DNA of 64,000 nucleotides, taken from positions 186,001 to 250,000 of the forward strand of contig NZ_MRTH01000003.1 of assembly GCF_001956045.1 (NCBI RefSeq), given 5' to 3'. The translations under genes and the position numbers were made by a program. This stretch comes from Paenibacillus sp. FSL H7-0331. GTDB taxonomy: Bacteria > Bacillota > Bacilli > Paenibacillales > NBRC-103111. The notes below the pieces were generated by a model, which was given only the letters and a program-made list of their open reading frames with translations, searched no databases and was not told where the DNA came from. Every line of letters starts with the position of its first letter. The first letter of the stretch is position 1. Below are positions 18,178 through 26,898 of the stretch, in pieces.

Positions 18178-18657
18178 ATGCAAAAAATTAACCCGTTCTT
18201 GTGGTTTGATGGCACTGCCGAAGAGGCGATGAACTTTTATGTCTCGATCTTTAAAAACTCCAAAATTGAAAGTGTTGCTCGCTATGGAGAAGAAGGACCA
18301 GGACCGAAGGGTTCGGCAATGTCTTGTACATTCCAACTGGACGGTCAACATTTTATGGCATTAAACGGTGGCCCACACTTCACGTTCTCACCAGCCATAT
18401 CGTTCTTTGTGAACTGCGAGACCCAACAAGAAGTAGACGAGCTGTGGGAGAAACTATCTGAAGGCGGGGAGAAGCAACGATGCGGCTGGCTGAAAGACAA
18501 ATATAATTTGTCATGGCAGATCATTCCCACTGCATTAGGCCAAATGCTTCAGGACAAAGATGCAGAGAAATCGTCAAGGGTGATGCAGGCCATGCTGCAA
18601 ATGGACAAGATTGATATTGAAATTCTAAAGCAGGCATATGACGGACAAGTACATTAA
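18178..18657 (+). CDS. PhnB-like VOC-family protein
   Basis: 159 residues. It begins INPFLWFDGTAEEAMNFYVSIF, the hallmark of the PhnB / 3-demethylubiquinone methyltransferase-like glyoxalase-fold family. It has the two beta-alpha-beta-beta-beta modules and FFVNCETQQEVDELWEKLS in the second. Function in the family is mostly unknown and no substrate can be named. AAAAGGAG precedes the ATG. It is followed by a TetR gene whose open frame overlaps it, but the real TetR start is 170 bp later. Confidence 0.88.
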   Translation: MQKINPFLWFDGTAEEAMNFYVSIFKNSKIESVARYGEEGPGPKGSAMSCTFQLDGQHFMALNGGPHFTFSPAISFFVNCETQQEVDELWEKLSEGGEKQRCGWLKDKYNLSWQIIPTALGQMLQDKDAEKSSRVMQAMLQMDKIDIEILKQAYDGQVH

Positions 18658-18766
18658 ATCCAAATGTTACCAAGTAGCTCAAACGGCAGAGATGCCGTTT
18701 TTTATTTTGCTATATAATCGTTACATACGAGACAATTTGCTCTTAAAAAGAACTCAACAGACTTTC

Positions 18767-18795
18767 TTGACTAATCAGTCCGAAAAAGATAAGAT
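18767..18795 (+). promoter_or_regulatory. TetR-gene promoter with operator GACT-N4-AGTC
   Basis: TTGACT (18767-18772) and TAAGAT (18790-18795) are 17 bp apart. The inverted repeat GACTAATCAGTC (18769-18780) overlaps the -35. The same half-sites recur at 19538-19549, in front of the exporter gene. Confidence 0.65.
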
Positions 18796-18826
18796 AGATT
18801 TCAGCAGGGAGGTAATCAAAAAAAAT

Positions 18827-19411
18827 ATGGGCAGAAGTAAGGAATTCGATACTACGCTTGTGCTGCACAAGGCGATGGAAGTATTTGGCCATTATGGATA
18901 TGAGGGCACTTCATTGCAAAATTTACTTGATGGGTTAGGCATAGCCCGTCAGAGCCTCTATGACACCTATGGCACCAAAAGGGATTTATTTATTTTGGCA
19001 GTGAAGCATTATGTGAATGAGAAAACCGCGGCAGTCATTTCATATTTGAAGCGTCCCGGTTCGGTGAAGGAAGCCATTGCCGCTATCTTCAGTGAAGCCG
19101 TAGCTGTTCTGAAGGATGAACATCGTCGTAAGGAATGTTTCATCATGCACAGTGCCATTGATCAGGTTCCTCATGACCCGGAGATCGCAGATTTATTCAA
19201 ACAAGATATGGAACGTTTGGAGCAAGCTTTTTATGAAGCATTAGTTCTTGCTCGCAAACAGGGTGAATTGAGTGATCGCCAAGATGACCTGCTGGCTCTT
19301 GCCAGATATTTGAATCATGCGAGATATTCGTTGACTCAGGTGGCCAAATTAACCAAGGACCCTCGGATTCTGGACGATATTGCAGCCGTTACCCTATCCA
19401 CGCTTGATTAA
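18827..19411 (+). CDS. TetR-family repressor of the adjacent exporter
   Basis: 194 residues from the ATG at 18827 (MGRSKEFDTTLVLHKAMEVF), with CAGGGAGGT upstream; longer in-frame extensions run into the promoter. The N-terminal TetR helix-turn-helix is GYEGTSLQNLLDGLGIARQSLYDTYGTKRDLF, given here as two parts: GYEGTSLQNLLDG and IARQSLYDTYGTKRDLF. The rest is a helical ligand-binding domain with one Cys (ECFIMHSA), as in YxaF/AcrR-like regulators. The same inverted repeat lies in its own promoter and in that of the MFS exporter 158 bp downstream, so it very likely represses both until a toxic compound binds. Confidence 0.9.
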   Translation: MGRSKEFDTTLVLHKAMEVFGHYGYEGTSLQNLLDGLGIARQSLYDTYGTKRDLFILAVKHYVNEKTAAVISYLKRPGSVKEAIAAIFSEAVAVLKDEHRRKECFIMHSAIDQVPHDPEIADLFKQDMERLEQAFYEALVLARKQGELSDRQDDLLALARYLNHARYSLTQVAKLTKDPRILDDIAAVTLSTLD

Positions 19412-19503
19412 TTATGGAGCGTATTTGACGCTTCATTATTTTTTGAATATATTGGACTGAACGATCTGGAAAAGAGGTGTTTAACTTGTTAAAATGATTC
19501 GTT

Positions 19504-19550
19504 TTGGAACTGGCTTAAATTTTTTTTGATAATTCCAGACTATTTAGTCT
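19504..19550 (+). promoter_or_regulatory. Exporter promoter with TetR operator
   Basis: TTGGAA (19504) and GATAAT (19528-19533) form a plausible promoter with an 18-bp spacer. The palindrome AGACTATTTAGTCT (19537-19550) covers the expected transcription start, the classical place for a repressor. Confidence 0.65.
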
Positions 19551-19568
19551 AAAAATGAAAGGATGCAT

Positions 19569-21008
19569 ATGCTCATGAATCAGAACAAACCAAAAGGCTT
19601 GGCATTAATACTCCTAGCAGTATCGCAGTTAATTTTGGCCCTTGATTACACGATTATTTTTGTTGCGTTACCTTCTCTAGCAGCTGACTTAGGCTTTACA
19701 GCCAACCATTTGCAATGGGTAGTTAGTGCTTATTCCTTGGCGTATGGTGGATTCTTGCTCATCGGAGGAAGATTGTCGGATTTGTTAGGGCGGCGGAGAA
19801 TGTTTATGATTGCAATAGGCCTCTTCGGTTTAGGTTCTCTACTGGGCGGTTTGGCTGATTCTCAGCTGCTTCTTATCTTGGCCAGGGGACTTCAAGGTCT
19901 TGGTGGAGCGCTTCTGTCGCCTGCAACCTTGTCTCTTATTATGTCTAATTTTGAAGAAGGCAAGGAACGTAACCGTGCACTGGGGATTTGGGCTGCTATG
20001 GGTGGAGTCGGTTTATCACTTGGATTATTGCTTGGCGGAGTCCTGACCAGCTACGTTGGATGGGAATCCACTTTCTTTGTGAATGTCCCGATTGCTTTTC
20101 TTGTCATGATTCTTGCTCCTGTCGCCCTTGTGGAAAGCAGGACCGCTTCGGCAACACGTCAGTATGATCTGGCAGGTACGATTTCGGTAACGGCCGGGAT
20201 GATTTTAATCGTCTATTATCTCATCCAATCCCCGATTGAAGGCTGGCTGCACGTAAATACGATCATCCCTGGTCTACTAGGGATTGTCTTGCTTCTGCTA
20301 TTTGTAGTCATTGAGAATCGTACGCAGGAACCTCTGATTCCCTTTAGATTGTTCCGTTTACGAAGCTTAACCGGAGCTGCCTTTACCGCCTTTTTATTTT
20401 CGGCATCATTCGGAACTCTATATTATTTCCTGACTCTGTACACTCAAGAGGTATTGCATTACTCAGCTATTCAATCGGGATTCAGCTTTTTGCCGCTGAC
20501 TCTAAGTGCACTCTTAGGTGCAAAGCTTATTAACAGGATGATAGCGAAGCTTGGCATAGCTGGCACCATTGCATCCGGTATGGGACTTGGTGCAGTCGGT
20601 TTTATGCTGCTCACTGGGCTTTCTGAAACAGGGACAGCGTGGGGATTCATTCCAGGTACAGTCATCATAGGTCTGGGTCAGGCGTTCGTATTTACAACGA
20701 TGTATATTGCCGGCGGTACAGGTATTGATATGAAAGAACAAGGTATCGCATCCGCTATTGTCTCCACAGGACAGCAAGTTGGCGGAGCTATTGGATTGGC
20801 TGTAACGATGGCGATCATCTCTGCAAGCCTGGGTACTAGCGCTGCTATGGAATCGATGAATGCTGTACAATTGAATGGCGCGATACAGACTGCTTTTGTG
20901 ATTAACGCTTGTATTGCTCTCATTGGCATCGTTATAGCTTTAATTGCACTTAAACCCAAAAAGTCTTCCACCGTTGATAGTAAGTATGGAGATGTTACGG
21001 CGAAGTGA
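19569..21008 (+). CDS. DHA2-family (EmrB/QacA-type) MFS multidrug exporter
   Basis: 479 residues with 14 predicted membrane helices. The motifs are those of proton-driven drug exporters: LDYTIIFVALPSLAADLGF in TM1 (motif D1), GGRLSDLLGRRRMF in loop 2-3 (motif A) and LGIWAAMGGVGLSLGLLLGG in TM5 (motif C), each shown in part here. The ATG at 19569 is chosen because it lies 6 bp from GAAAGG; the first ATG at 19563 touches that site. Control by the upstream TetR protein is indicated by the shared inverted repeat. Confidence 0.92.
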   Translation: MLMNQNKPKGLALILLAVSQLILALDYTIIFVALPSLAADLGFTANHLQWVVSAYSLAYGGFLLIGGRLSDLLGRRRMFMIAIGLFGLGSLLGGLADSQLLLILARGLQGLGGALLSPATLSLIMSNFEEGKERNRALGIWAAMGGVGLSLGLLLGGVLTSYVGWESTFFVNVPIAFLVMILAPVALVESRTASATRQYDLAGTISVTAGMILIVYYLIQSPIEGWLHVNTIIPGLLGIVLLLLFVVIENRTQEPLIPFRLFRLRSLTGAAFTAFLFSASFGTLYYFLTLYTQEVLHYSAIQSGFSFLPLTLSALLGAKLINRMIAKLGIAGTIASGMGLGAVGFMLLTGLSETGTAWGFIPGTVIIGLGQAFVFTTMYIAGGTGIDMKEQGIASAIVSTGQQVGGAIGLAVTMAIISASLGTSAAMESMNAVQLNGAIQTAFVINACIALIGIVIALIALKPKKSSTVDSKYGDVTAK

Positions 21009-21033
21009 ACCGTATAACTGCAGCACAGGAAAC

Positions 21034-21073
21034 AAGCCTGAGCCAGGATCCTTTGATCTTGTCCGGGCTTTTT
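21034..21073 (+). terminator. Terminator after the DHA2 exporter
   Basis: AAGCC(T) at 21034 pairs with (C)GGGCTT ending near 21070, with an inner GGATC/GATC(T) pairing, then a T run. Confidence 0.55.
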
Positions 21074-21181
21074 CTGCTGACTGCTGTACGTATTGATTTG
21101 CGTAGGTGGGTATGAGACCATAGACTTGTCTTGTAGTCGCAGTCTAATTCTTACTAATAACAGAAAGATCAGGTGTTGAGA

Positions 21182-22075
21182 GTGGATTTACTTCAGCTTA
21201 AGTACTTTCAAACTGTAGCCAAATATGAGCATTTATCCAGAGCAGCTGAGGAATTAAGAATTGCTCAGCCGTCATTGAGCCAAACGATTTCACGTCTGGA
21301 AAAGAGTCTGGGATATCAATTGTTTACGCGCAATGGGCGAAAAATTGAATTAAATGAATGCGGCAAAGCCTATCTCCGGAGAATCGAAAATGTATTTATG
21401 GAGTTAAATGAAGGGCTTAGGGAAATGGAAGAGATTAGCCGGAAAAACAATGAGAAAATCGCAATCGCAGTAACCATTCCGAGCATCCTGCCGGATTTAA
21501 TAGTTGGATTCAAAAATTTGTATCCTCAGGTCAGATTCAGACAGTATCAGTCATCGTCAGCGCTGATGAGCAAGCAGTTGGAAAATGCCGAGATTGATTT
21601 GGGAATTTCAACGGTAGAGCTGATCAGTGAGAATTTGCAATGGATTCCGCTGCTGCGAGAGGAAGTATTGCTGACGGTTCCACCAGGGCATCGTTTGGCG
21701 GAGCGCACAAGCATCAGACTAAATGAAGTGAAATCTGAGCCATTCATAGCTATGCCTGCGGGTCACGGGTTCAGAGACATCACTGAGGATTTTTGCAGGG
21801 AAGCCGGCTTCACACCTTTTACCGCGTTTGAAGGGGACGAGGCAGGCATTACACAGAAATTAGTAGCCAGAGGACTCGGGGTCGCTTTTTATCCATCGAT
21901 TACGTCCTTTAATTCAGCTTCTTCAGATACCGTCAAATTGCGGATTGAAGAGCCTTCTTGTTTCAGAACCATCGGGCTATTATTGAATAAGAAGCATTAC
22001 CTTACCTCCACCGTGCACAATTTTATCGATTTTGTTATTGACCATTTTGAACAAATCAAAATCAATCATCCATGA
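21182..22075 (+). CDS. LysR-family transcriptional regulator
   Basis: 297 residues from the GTG at 21182, placed 6 bp after AGGTG; a GTG nine bases earlier is the alternative. The N-terminal winged helix MDLLQLKYFQTVAKYEHLSR and the recognition helix PSLSQTISRLEKSLGYQLF are typical. The substrate-binding domain (about 90-297) includes the usual VSTVEL-type hinge and ARGLGVAFYP. The effector is unknown. The next gene, an MFS exporter on the same strand 112 bp downstream, is a likely target. Confidence 0.92.
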   Translation: MDLLQLKYFQTVAKYEHLSRAAEELRIAQPSLSQTISRLEKSLGYQLFTRNGRKIELNECGKAYLRRIENVFMELNEGLREMEEISRKNNEKIAIAVTIPSILPDLIVGFKNLYPQVRFRQYQSSSALMSKQLENAEIDLGISTVELISENLQWIPLLREEVLLTVPPGHRLAERTSIRLNEVKSEPFIAMPAGHGFRDITEDFCREAGFTPFTAFEGDEAGITQKLVARGLGVAFYPSITSFNSASSDTVKLRIEEPSCFRTIGLLLNKKHYLTSTVHNFIDFVIDHFEQIKINHP

Positions 22076-22187
22076 CTCACGTTTCATATAGTTCTAAACC
22101 TATGAATATATACAATTAAATGTATTTATTATTATAAGTGGGATTCGTTATAATTTAGCTTATCATGAGTAAAGAGAGATGAGCTGA

Positions 22188-23366
22188 TTGAATAGCAACC
22201 GGATATGGACCAAAGATTTTATGGTTATATGCATGAGCAGTTTTTTTATTTTTCTAAATTTCTATATGCTTGCTGCCGCGCTGCCGTTATTCGTGAAAGA
22301 GGTGCTGAATGGCAGCAAGCAGCAAATGGGATTGGTCATTACTCTATGGTCTCTGGGCTGCGTACTGATGCGCCTGTTCTCAGGGAGATGGGTTGATCGC
22401 TTCGGCATGAAAAAGCTGTCTGTAATATCATTATCCATTTTCGTAATTGCATCTTTTGTGTACTTTGGGGTATCCGGTATTTTATTATTATTGGTCATTC
22501 GTGCCATTCATGGCGGAAGCTTCGGAGTCGCGGCTACTTCCACGAGCGCATTGGCGACAGACATTATTCCGGAATCCCGCAAAGGAGAAGGCATTGGTTA
22601 TTTTAGCATGTTTATGAGCATCGCCATGGTTGTTGGTCCGGCACTTGGGATCATGTTATGGAATCAATTCGACAGTGAAGCTGTATTGTTCACCATCAGC
22701 GCGGGTATTTCGTGTCTGGCTCTGGTATTCACCATGCTCGTCAAAAAGGATAATAAGCGTGAATCCATTCCGCAGGCAGCAGAAAAAATGTCATGGCGGA
22801 ATCTGATCGAGAAAAAAGCGCTGCCGATCGCGTTTTCTGGAATGGTACTTGCGTTCTCCTACAGCTCCTTAACTTCATTCATTACCGCTTATAGTATAGA
22901 GCTCCATCAAGACAATGCAGCAGGGCTGTTTTTTATCGTATTTGCCGTGATGATCATTATTTCCAGACCGCTTGTTGGTAAAATATTTGACAGGTACGGT
23001 GGGAACTATCTGACTTATCCGGGTGTCCTTTGCTTCGCGATAGGTATGTTGATACTGAGTCAAGCGGATTCGAGCTTTGTGCTGCTGCTTTCCGGTGCTA
23101 TCATTGGACTGGGTCATGGAGCTTTGGTTCCCTCCTTTCAGACACTCGCCATCCAATCGGTTTCCAGTGAGCGGCGTGGTGCTGCTACGGCAACGTTCTT
23201 TTTATTGTTTGATTTTGGTTACGGGCTGGGTTCGTTTATTCTTGGTCTGATTGCTGGCGCTGCGAACTACCGCATCATGTTTCTTGTTGCATGCGTTGTA
23301 GTGCTGTTATCGGCTTTCATTTATTACTTCATGGTTCATCGTCGAACCGCTCGTATGGTCAATTAA
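22188..23366 (+). CDS. 12-TM MFS transporter
   Basis: 392 residues and about 12 membrane helices. Motif A between TM2 and TM3 reads FSGRWVDRFGMKKL, and a related GKIFDRYGGNYL occurs between TM8 and TM9, as in drug/metabolite exporters of the YfmO/YhjX type. The start is TTG at 22188 after GAGAGATGAG. The substrate is unknown. Placement after a LysR gene suggests an inducible exporter. Confidence 0.88.
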   Translation: MNSNRIWTKDFMVICMSSFFIFLNFYMLAAALPLFVKEVLNGSKQQMGLVITLWSLGCVLMRLFSGRWVDRFGMKKLSVISLSIFVIASFVYFGVSGILLLLVIRAIHGGSFGVAATSTSALATDIIPESRKGEGIGYFSMFMSIAMVVGPALGIMLWNQFDSEAVLFTISAGISCLALVFTMLVKKDNKRESIPQAAEKMSWRNLIEKKALPIAFSGMVLAFSYSSLTSFITAYSIELHQDNAAGLFFIVFAVMIIISRPLVGKIFDRYGGNYLTYPGVLCFAIGMLILSQADSSFVLLLSGAIIGLGHGALVPSFQTLAIQSVSSERRGAATATFFLLFDFGYGLGSFILGLIAGAANYRIMFLVACVVVLLSAFIYYFMVHRRTARMVN

Positions 23367-23389
23367 ATGGAAGAAATGTCTACTATTAA

Positions 23390-23413
23390 AGCGACAGAAA
23401 TGTCGTTTTTTTG
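23390..23413 (+). terminator. Terminator after the 12-TM MFS gene
   Basis: GCGACA-GAAA-TGTCGT followed by a T tract. The core CGACAGAAATGTCG is the same hairpin as that after tRNA-Ala. Confidence 0.85.
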
Positions 23414-23532
23414 TTGCATTTGAATGGGACGAGGCCGCACGGGTGGTGTGATCATATACTAATTTGGTCAATATTGGTATGATAAATGAAAGGATCTGAT
23501 AACTTTTATTTCTACAAAGGGAGCTGTTAAGG

Positions 23533-23868
23533 TTGAATAGTTTTGTACAAACGGTTGTCATTTATTTTCCAATTGTATTTTGGTTAGCTGTTATTGTGGG
23601 TGTCATTACTCTTTTCAGAAGAAGAAATTTCCGATTCTCAAAAAAAGTTCGTGAATTTGATTTTGAATTATCCCAAAGAGGAACAGGATGGATAAAAATT
23701 CAGCCGTTAGAGGCCGTTCATATTGAAGAAGTGACGCAATGGGACGCGAGGAAGCAAATCATAAGCTTGAAGGATGGAACGCAAAAGAAAGTGCATAAGG
23801 TTCGTGCGGTTGGTATGGATAAGGAATTGGAATTTGTAAGAAATCAATTGGGGATCAAATTATCTTGA
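23533..23868 (+). CDS. Small membrane-anchored hypothetical protein
   Basis: 111 residues. One strong membrane helix near the N-terminus (about 8-28, IVFWLAVIVGVITLF) is followed by an RRR stop-transfer and a charged cytoplasmic domain of about 80 residues. I do not recognise the family. The start is TTG at 23533 with AAAGGGAG upstream. The stop nearly touches the following small gene, 20 bp away, so they probably form an operon. Confidence 0.6.
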   Translation: MNSFVQTVVIYFPIVFWLAVIVGVITLFRRRNFRFSKKVREFDFELSQRGTGWIKIQPLEAVHIEEVTQWDARKQIISLKDGTQKKVHKVRAVGMDKELEFVRNQLGIKLS

Positions 23869-23888
23869 ATTTAAGGGGAAGCTACGGA

Positions 23889-24089
23889 ATGGAAGAAGAA
23901 GAATTGGCAAGAGAAGAGCTGAGGGTCCGATTAATTGAGGCTGAAATTGCTTTAAAAGAAGCTGAGGAAGCCTATGCGCTGTATGTCCAACAAATCGATC
24001 ATTACAAGAGGACTATACGAAAGCAAAAGGTTGTGATTCTAGGAATCAAATCGAGTCTGGCCCATCATTTGCATGGAGACATAAATTAG
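23889..24089 (+). CDS. Small coiled-coil hypothetical protein
   Basis: 66 residues from the ATG at 23889, preceded by AAGGGGAA. It is almost entirely a charged alpha-helix (EEELAREELRVRLIEAEIAL) with heptad-like spacing, so it is probably a coiled coil or binds a partner. It lies 20 bp after the small membrane protein gene. No family is recognised. Confidence 0.55.
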   Translation: MEEEELAREELRVRLIEAEIALKEAEEAYALYVQQIDHYKRTIRKQKVVILGIKSSLAHHLHGDIN

Positions 24090-24147
24090 GGCAGTGTAAT
24101 AGTGGGTATATTAGTACTCATGAGATTGTGAGGAGTTGACCGATAAA

Positions 24148-24612
24148 ATGAAGTACGAGGCAAATAGTCCAGAAGCCTATATCAGCCAACTACCTGAAGA
24201 CAGAAAGCAAGCGATGGACAAGCTGAGAAATACGATCAAGGAGAATCTTCCAACAGGCTTTCTAGAAACCATATCCTATGGAATGATTGGTTATGTCGTA
24301 CCCCATAGTATTTATCCGTCTGGGTATCATGTTAATCCTGAGGAGCCTCTACCCTTTATAAGCATAGCTTCCCAGAAGAACTATGTGGCGCTTTATCATA
24401 TGGGAATTTATACATTTCCAGAGGTTTTAGCCTGGTTACAGCAGGAATATCCTAAGCATGTTCATACAAAGCTTGATATGGGAAAGTCATGCATACGTTT
24501 TAAGAAGATGGAGAGCATTCCTTATGACTTGATAGCAGAGCTGTGCAAGAAGATAACCTTAGAGGATTACCTCAAGAAGTATGAGATTGAAGTGAAACGA
24601 ATAACAAAGTAA
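24148..24612 (+). CDS. DUF1801 (YdhG-like) domain protein
   Basis: 154 residues from the ATG at 24148; the upstream TTG at 24136 touches the GAGGAG site and is unlikely. The family pattern is visible: PEAYISQLPEDRKQAMDKLR at the start, then ISYGMIGYVV, FISIASQKNYVALYHMG and GKSCIRFKKMESIPYDLI. DUF1801 proteins are small iron-chaperone- or frataxin-like folds of unclear function. It is single and has no clear operon partner. Confidence 0.85.
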   Translation: MKYEANSPEAYISQLPEDRKQAMDKLRNTIKENLPTGFLETISYGMIGYVVPHSIYPSGYHVNPEEPLPFISIASQKNYVALYHMGIYTFPEVLAWLQQEYPKHVHTKLDMGKSCIRFKKMESIPYDLIAELCKKITLEDYLKKYEIEVKRITK

Positions 24613-24640
24613 TACTTTGGCATGAGTGTGACGGTTGCTT

Positions 24641-24799
24641 TCATTTATGCGAAAAGAATAATAGGCGGGAAAACAATTTATGTTTTCTTCGTCTTTTTTT
24701 GGATCTTGGGATAAACAGAGGACCCTCTTCTGACTTGTCTGAAATATCTTTGGATAGTAGCAACGTCAATTCTTCATTGGTTATTCCTTGAGAATTCAT
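24641..24799 (-). CDS. Possible 52-residue basic peptide
   Basis: The frame starts at ATG 24799 with AAAGGG placed 9 bp upstream and ends with TGA at 24641. The product is acidic in the first half (KDISDKSEEG) and strongly basic in the second (PRSKKRRRKHKLFSRLLFF). It fills an otherwise empty 490-bp gap between the DUF1801 and methyltransferase genes. No family is recognised, and it may not be translated. Confidence 0.35.
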   Translation of the reverse strand: MNSQGITNEELTLLLSKDISDKSEEGPLFIPRSKKRRRKHKLFSRLLFFSHK

Positions 24800-25101
24800 C
24801 TGTACACACCCTTTGAAGTAGTCTCGATTAGCTTATCATATTATTGAATAAAATAATGTATCAGATATCACGTTTTGATCGAAAGACACACTTATCGTCA
24901 CGAAGGAGCTTAAATGATTGAAATGGGAGCTTTCCATAATTAGTGTGCCTTTTGTTAGCGGATTTAAACATAAGCATATCAACATGCACAGCAGATTTGT
25001 ACAATATCGTTAATAACGAATTAATCCGTTGTATGATCGGAAATCATATACTACACTTTACATATTCGAATACAAGGCAGTATGAAAAGAGGTATAAAAA
25101 A

Positions 25102-25842
25102 TTGAGCGCTAATAACTGGGAAGCTTTTTTTGATACGCATGCTCCTTTTTATATGAATAATGGTTTTACTAAAAATACGGCTGCCGAAGTTGATTTTGTT
25201 CTTGACGAATTGCAACTTCCCTTTGGTAGCTTCATTCTCGATGTGGGGTGTGGGACAGGAAGACATTCCATTGAGCTTGCACAGCGTGGGTATCAGGTTA
25301 CAGGTATCGATATATCGTCCGGTATGCTGGAAGAAGCAATGACAGCAGCCAAAGCAGCAAAGGTTAACGTCGAGTGGATTCATCGTGATGCAGTAAAATT
25401 CTCCCGAAGCGAATCTTATGACGCTGCAATTTGTCTGTGTGAAGGTGCCTTTGGTTTAGTGGGTCAAGATGATGATCCCCTTGAGCATGATATGGCAATC
25501 CTCAGCAATGTGAGTCATGCGCTTAAACCGAAGGCTCGCTTTATTCTGACCACTTTAAATGCCTATTCAAAAATCAGGAAATTTACTCAAGAAGAGGTCG
25601 AACACGGTATTTTTAATCCGGTAACGATGATTGAGCAAAGTGTCGTTGAATGGGATTTGCCGGAGGGGAAAAAAGAAATACAGATGAAGGAACGCAGATA
25701 TTTTCCAACAGAGCTTCAACAGATGTTTGACAACGCAGGATTTCACGTTGATAGCATCTGGGGTGGTACAGCAGGACGATGGGGGAAAAGAAAGATTAAC
25801 CTCGATGAAGTGGAGATTATGGTAGTGGCGACCAAAAAATAA
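25102..25842 (+). CDS. Class I SAM-dependent methyltransferase
   Basis: 246 residues from the TTG at 25102, which has AAAAGAGGT about 10 bp upstream. The longer open frame to 24943 has no binding site and non-coding character. Motif I is FILDVGCGTGRHS, followed by GIDISSGMLEEA (motif post-I) and AAICLCEGAFG. The N-terminal NWEAFFDTHAPFYMNN matches methyltransferases of the UbiE/Methyltransf_25 type. The substrate is unknown. A bidirectional terminator separates it from the convergent glycosyltransferase gene. Confidence 0.85.
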   Translation: MSANNWEAFFDTHAPFYMNNGFTKNTAAEVDFVLDELQLPFGSFILDVGCGTGRHSIELAQRGYQVTGIDISSGMLEEAMTAAKAAKVNVEWIHRDAVKFSRSESYDAAICLCEGAFGLVGQDDDPLEHDMAILSNVSHALKPKARFILTTLNAYSKIRKFTQEEVEHGIFNPVTMIEQSVVEWDLPEGKKEIQMKERRYFPTELQQMFDNAGFHVDSIWGGTAGRWGKRKINLDEVEIMVVATKK

Positions 25843-25846
25843 TACA

Positions 25847-25884
25847 AAAACAGGGATTGCCGATGTTCAGGCGATCCCTGTTTT
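25847..25884. terminator. Bidirectional terminator between methyltransferase and tagA-like genes
   Basis: AAAACAGGGATTGCC pairs with GGCGATCCCTGTTTT around an 8-nt loop, with A and T tracts on the two sides. Confidence 0.85.
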
Positions 25885-25893
25885 CATTGTAGA

Positions 25894-26628
25894 CTAATGC
25901 TCTCTAAACATTAATGCCTTTATGGCGAATCGAGGCAAAATCAGCTGTCTTCGCCACCTCGACGGTTGTTTAATTAACCGATACAACCATTCTGCATGTA
26001 ATTTCTGCCATACCTCAGGTGCCCGCTTGACCTTACCTGCAATAACATCAAGACTGCCTCCGACACCGATAGCGATTTTGGCATTCAGCTTTGATTTATA
26101 TTTATGAATCCATCGTTCAGCGTATGGAGCCCCAAGTGCTACGATTAAGAAGTCAGGTGCCAAGGACTGAATTTCTTGAACAATCCTTGCATCATCCTCC
26201 TGTTTAAAAAAGCCATGGTGCCTGCCCAGTATGGATACATTCGGATAGGTTTGACTAATCACTTCCGCTGCTTTTTTACTTGTAGCATCGTCTGCGCCCA
26301 GAAAGTAGAACGACCATTTTTTGTGATTTCCAGCCTCCAGCAGCTTGAAGAGCAGGTCACATCCGGTAACCCTTTCTGGAAGATGCCCACCTTTCAAACG
26401 GGAAACCATGACGATGCCAATACCGTCAGCCGTAACGAGACCGGCCTCATCAACAATGGAACGCAGCGATTGATCGTGTTGGCAGGACATTACGATTTCC
26501 GGGTTACCTGTAACGACATGGAAAAGTTCTGATTTATGTTGATCTATGACCTCGTCAAGTACGTGTACGGTTTGGTCCATTGTCATTTTGGGAAAAGGAA
26601 TGCCCATGATTTTGGCGACATTATCCAT
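25894..26628 (-). CDS. tagA: WecG/TagA/CpsF-family glycosyltransferase
   Basis: 244 residues, full family length. Key blocks: FHVVTGNPEIVMSCQHD, VTADGIGIVMVSRLKGG (catalytic Asp region), RVTGCDLL, and GAPYAERWIHKYK with GVGGSLDVIAGKVKRAP. TagA adds N-acetylmannosamine to GlcNAc-PP-undecaprenol to start wall teichoic acid linkage units at the inner membrane face. Here it is alone, so it could serve wall teichoic acid or another surface polysaccharide. GGTGGAG precedes the ATG. Confidence 0.9.
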   Translation of the reverse strand: MDNVAKIMGIPFPKMTMDQTVHVLDEVIDQHKSELFHVVTGNPEIVMSCQHDQSLRSIVDEAGLVTADGIGIVMVSRLKGGHLPERVTGCDLLFKLLEAGNHKKWSFYFLGADDATSKKAAEVISQTYPNVSILGRHHGFFKQEDDARIVQEIQSLAPDFLIVALGAPYAERWIHKYKSKLNAKIAIGVGGSLDVIAGKVKRAPEVWQKLHAEWLYRLIKQPSRWRRQLILPRFAIKALMFREH

Positions 26629-26898
26629 TGAAGAAACTCCACCTTCGTTTCAGATATCCCTATATATTAACACGATTTAAGCTAAGGGGCTATACTGCTG
26701 TCCAAGAAGTAAACGAATGTATCTGCCGATGTGCAACCGGGTACACGATGACAACAAACCGCAGGAAAAGGTGAAATTAGGGTCTGGCTACTTTTCAAAT
26801 TCACGTTATAATCAAGGTGATACGGAGATTGCCATATCAGCTCGTCACACTTGTCATGAATCCGTTTGAATGCTGAAGATGGTAGAGGAGGAGTCAAA

